From Streptomyces sp. NBC_00654 (lineage in GTDB: Bacteria > Actinomycetota > Actinomycetes > Streptomycetales > Streptomycetaceae): DNA of 64,000 nt. The DNA lies in NCBI RefSeq assembly GCF_026341775.1, contig NZ_JAPEOB010000002.1, positions 2,671,362 through 2,735,361 of the forward strand. The letters are read 5' to 3'. Shown piece after piece: positions 62,140 through 64,000 of the stretch. Numbering within the stretch: the stretch's first letter is position 1; every line of letters begins with the position of its first letter. Under the pieces are notes generated by a model. It was not told the origin of the DNA, searched no databases, and saw only the letters and a list, made by a program, of their open reading frames with translations. A program made the position numbers and the translations under genes.

Positions 62140-64000
62140 GTGCAGATCGATTGGGAGTCGGGGCACGGTCCGTTCACTGCCCCGCTCAGCGCCGCCGGTT
62201 CCGCGCTCGCCGCCTCATACGCGGCGAACGCGGCCGGCGCGTCCCCCTGGTGGGGTGTCGGCGTCGCAGGCGCCGGGCTCGTCGGCTCGCACATCGCGGG
62301 CCGGCAGTCCGGCGCCGGGCGCGGCAGTCTCGTACTCCGCGCGGCCGCATGGGTCGGCGCGGGGGCATGGTGCTCGTGGGCGCTGAACGCCGGTCCGTGG
62401 ACCGTCAATTGCGTTGCCACCCTCGCGGCGGGCGCGGTCGGGCTCGGCGCCGCCATGGCGGGCAACCGGGCTGCGCGGCGGCGGGCCGAGGCGGCGGCCG
62501 CGGCCGAGGACACGGCGGCCGCGCACAGCGGGATCATGCGCGGGTACCGGGCGCTCGCCGAGCAGTGGTCGGCGCGGTTCTCGCGCGTGAGCGGGATCGA
62601 GGGCGTGCTCGTCGTGGGCGTCGAGATGTGGCCGAGCGGCGGCATGACCCTCGAAGGGCGGTTGCCCGAGGGCGGGTATACGTGGCGCGACATTCAGCGG
62701 CACCAAGACGGATTGGCCGGCGACGCTCGGCTGCCGAACGGCTGCTCGGTCGAGATCACCGAGGGGGCCGACCGCGGCTCGTTCCTCGCGAACATCGAGA
62801 CCGCGAATCAGGTCGCGGCCGGCCCGACCATGTACCCCGACGACTACTCGCCCCGCTCGCTGAACGACGGGCTGCAGCTCGGCATTCACAAGGACGGCAG
62901 CGAGGCCGCGCCGTGCATCCGGCAGTTGACGGCGATCTTCACCGGCCGCAAGGGGTCGGGCAAGTCGAACCTGATGAACGTGGCGATCGCCGGGCAACTC
63001 CGCATGGTCGACGTCCTCGTGTGGGTGATCGACCTCAACGGCGGCTCGCTCGCGCTGCCGTGGCTGCGCGCGTGGGCGAAAGCCGGACGGCCCGGCCGCT
63101 CGCCGATCGACTGGGTCGCGGACACCCCCGAGAAGGTGCTCGCCATGGCCGAGGCGCTGCTGCGCATCGCTAAGGCCAGGAAGCCGGGATACGCCGACCT
63201 GCAGATCGAGGCGGACGACGACAAGATCCCGGTGTCGGCCGCCGTGCCCGGCATCGTCGCGAACGCCGACGAGGTCGCCGAGCTGTACTCGGCGAAGGCT
63301 CGCAAGCACCCGATCTTGCGCAAGGCCGGCGACGTGCTGCTGCAGGTCGTCGAACTCGCGCGCGCTGTCGCGTGCAACGTCATCGCCTCGGCGCTGCGGG
63401 CGACACAGGATGTGCTCGAAGAGCCGCAGCTCGTCGTGCAGTCCGGCCTCAAGATCGCCATGAAGTCGGACGAGCGAGAGGTCGCGTACCTGTTCGGGTG
63501 GGGCGACAAGATCTCGCCGGAAGACATGCCCGTCGCAGGTACCGGCGCGATCAAGGTTCTCGACGACCCCGCCCGCGCCCTGGTCGTGTACCGCATGACG
63601 CCGAGCGAGATCGCGAAGATCGTCGTCGCGACCGCCGAGTACCGGCCCGAACTCGACGAGCTGTCCCGCCTCGCCGCGGGCGAGCCGTACGCCCGCAGGT
63701 GGGAGAACACCGACCACCTGTTCAACGGCAGCGCCGCACCCGCCGCGACCGCTGTCGCCGACCCGCCCGCCGAGCGGCCGGTACGCGAGGGCTACAGCGA
63801 CCCAACCGCCGATTGGGACGACCCCGAGCCGACGGCACCCGCCCCGGTGCCGACCGGCGAGGACGCGATCGCCGACGCCGACGCCACGATGCGCCGGATC
63901 CGGGGCGAGATCGACGAGACGACCGGGCGCGACCCCGACCTCGACGCCGAGGTGCGCGGCATCTTCGAGGCGAGCGGGTTCGGCTACACGCCGCCCGCCG
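62140..64000 (+). CDS. FtsK/TraB-type DNA translocase, 3' end beyond window
   Basis: At least 620 aa are visible. GTG 62140 has AAAGGG seven bases upstream; GTG 62125 overlapping the previous stop is an alternative. The N-terminus has two or three membrane helices (about residues 10-45 and 62-105). The ATPase domain has Walker A GRKGSGKSN (about 269-277) and Walker B VLVWVIDLNGG. FtsK-like segments such as VIASALRATQDVL and the C-terminal Asp/Pro-rich part follow. Septal DNA translocases of this type move double-stranded DNA during Streptomyces conjugation. Its presence with DUF2637 marks a conjugative module. Confidence 0.85.
   Translation, partial: MQIDWESGHGPFTAPLSAAGSALAASYAANAAGASPWWGVGVAGAGLVGSHIAGRQSGAGRGSLVLRAAAWVGAGAWCSWALNAGPWTVNCVATLAAGAVGLGAAMAGNRAARRRAEAAAAAEDTAAAHSGIMRGYRALAEQWSARFSRVSGIEGVLVVGVEMWPSGGMTLEGRLPEGGYTWRDIQRHQDGLAGDARLPNGCSVEITEGADRGSFLANIETANQVAAGPTMYPDDYSPRSLNDGLQLGIHKDGSEAAPCIRQLTAIFTGRKGSGKSNLMNVAIAGQLRMVDVLVWVIDLNGGSLALPWLRAWAKAGRPGRSPIDWVADTPEKVLAMAEALLRIAKARKPGYADLQIEADDDKIPVSAAVPGIVANADEVAELYSAKARKHPILRKAGDVLLQVVELARAVACNVIASALRATQDVLEEPQLVVQSGLKIAMKSDEREVAYLFGWGDKISPEDMPVAGTGAIKVLDDPARALVVYRMTPSEIAKIVVATAEYRPELDELSRLAAGEPYARRWENTDHLFNGSAAPAATAVADPPAERPVREGYSDPTADWDDPEPTAPAPVPTGEDAIADADATMRRIRGEIDETTGRDPDLDAEVRGIFEASGFGYTPPA

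Noticed and set aside
62151..63173. An Arg/Gly-rich frame overlapping the FtsK-like gene
   Set aside because: It is another frame of the translocase gene, which carries Walker A and B in the frame used here.

Overview
The window is high-GC actinobacterial DNA and is almost certainly a Streptomyces chromosome. The evidence is the GC-rich third codon positions, frequent GTG/TTG starts, a PknG/GlnX/GlnH signalling cluster, an ssbB-dynAB neighbourhood and a sortase-E-type LAXTG surface protein. From about 42.3 kb onward the chromosome is interrupted by the left end of a large integrated mobile element next to a tRNA-Arg(UCU) gene. The element runs off the right edge of the window.

Chromosomal part (1-42.3 kb). 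A 5'-truncated GH84-type beta-N-acetylhexosaminidase is followed by a convergent HNH nuclease and an MscS-type channel. A ROK-controlled sugar operon comes next (ROK regulator behind a 15-bp palindrome, lipoprotein binding protein, two permeases, GH4 glycosidase, BadF-type kinase) and ends at a strong hairpin. The next block is GlnX-like membrane sensor, GlnH-like binding protein, a helical protein of unknown function, PknG-like kinase, PP2C phosphatase, VWA protein and FHA protein. It reads as an extended amino-acid-sensing phosphorylation system. After it come a PIMT-like methyltransferase, a truncated haemoglobin, a two-giant-permease plus ATPase FtsX-type ABC operon, a secreted TAP-type hydrolase, a thioesterase operon with ettA, a LAXTG-anchored thioester-domain adhesin, ssbB, and the dynamin-like pair dynB (apparently frameshifted) and dynA.

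Mobile element (42.3-64 kb and beyond). A tyrosine integrase with an apparently leaderless promoter lies just inside the tRNA. A divergent pair of HTH regulators follows, with operator-like 18-bp palindromes in their intergenic region and one more in the integrase promoter. From 44.6 to 57.4 kb there is one rightward, mostly translationally coupled gene train. It contains phage-type DNA metabolism genes (PD-(D/E)XK nuclease, phiC31-gp3-like protein, DEDD exonuclease, RuvC-like nuclease, C5-cytosine methyltransferase, replication organiser, G39P-like helicase loader) mixed with many small unknown proteins. A large hairpin closes this block. After a zinc-ribbon protein and an excisionase-like HTH gene, a transfer module begins: a DUF2637/SpdB-like membrane protein, a Gly/Arg-rich membrane-linked protein and an FtsK/TraB-type DNA translocase cut off at the window end.

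Overall the element looks like a hybrid, with phage-like immunity and replication functions coupled to an actinomycete FtsK-type conjugation module. No capsid, terminase, RepSA or Prim-Pol gene is visible in the part shown. The right attachment site and the remaining genes lie outside the window.
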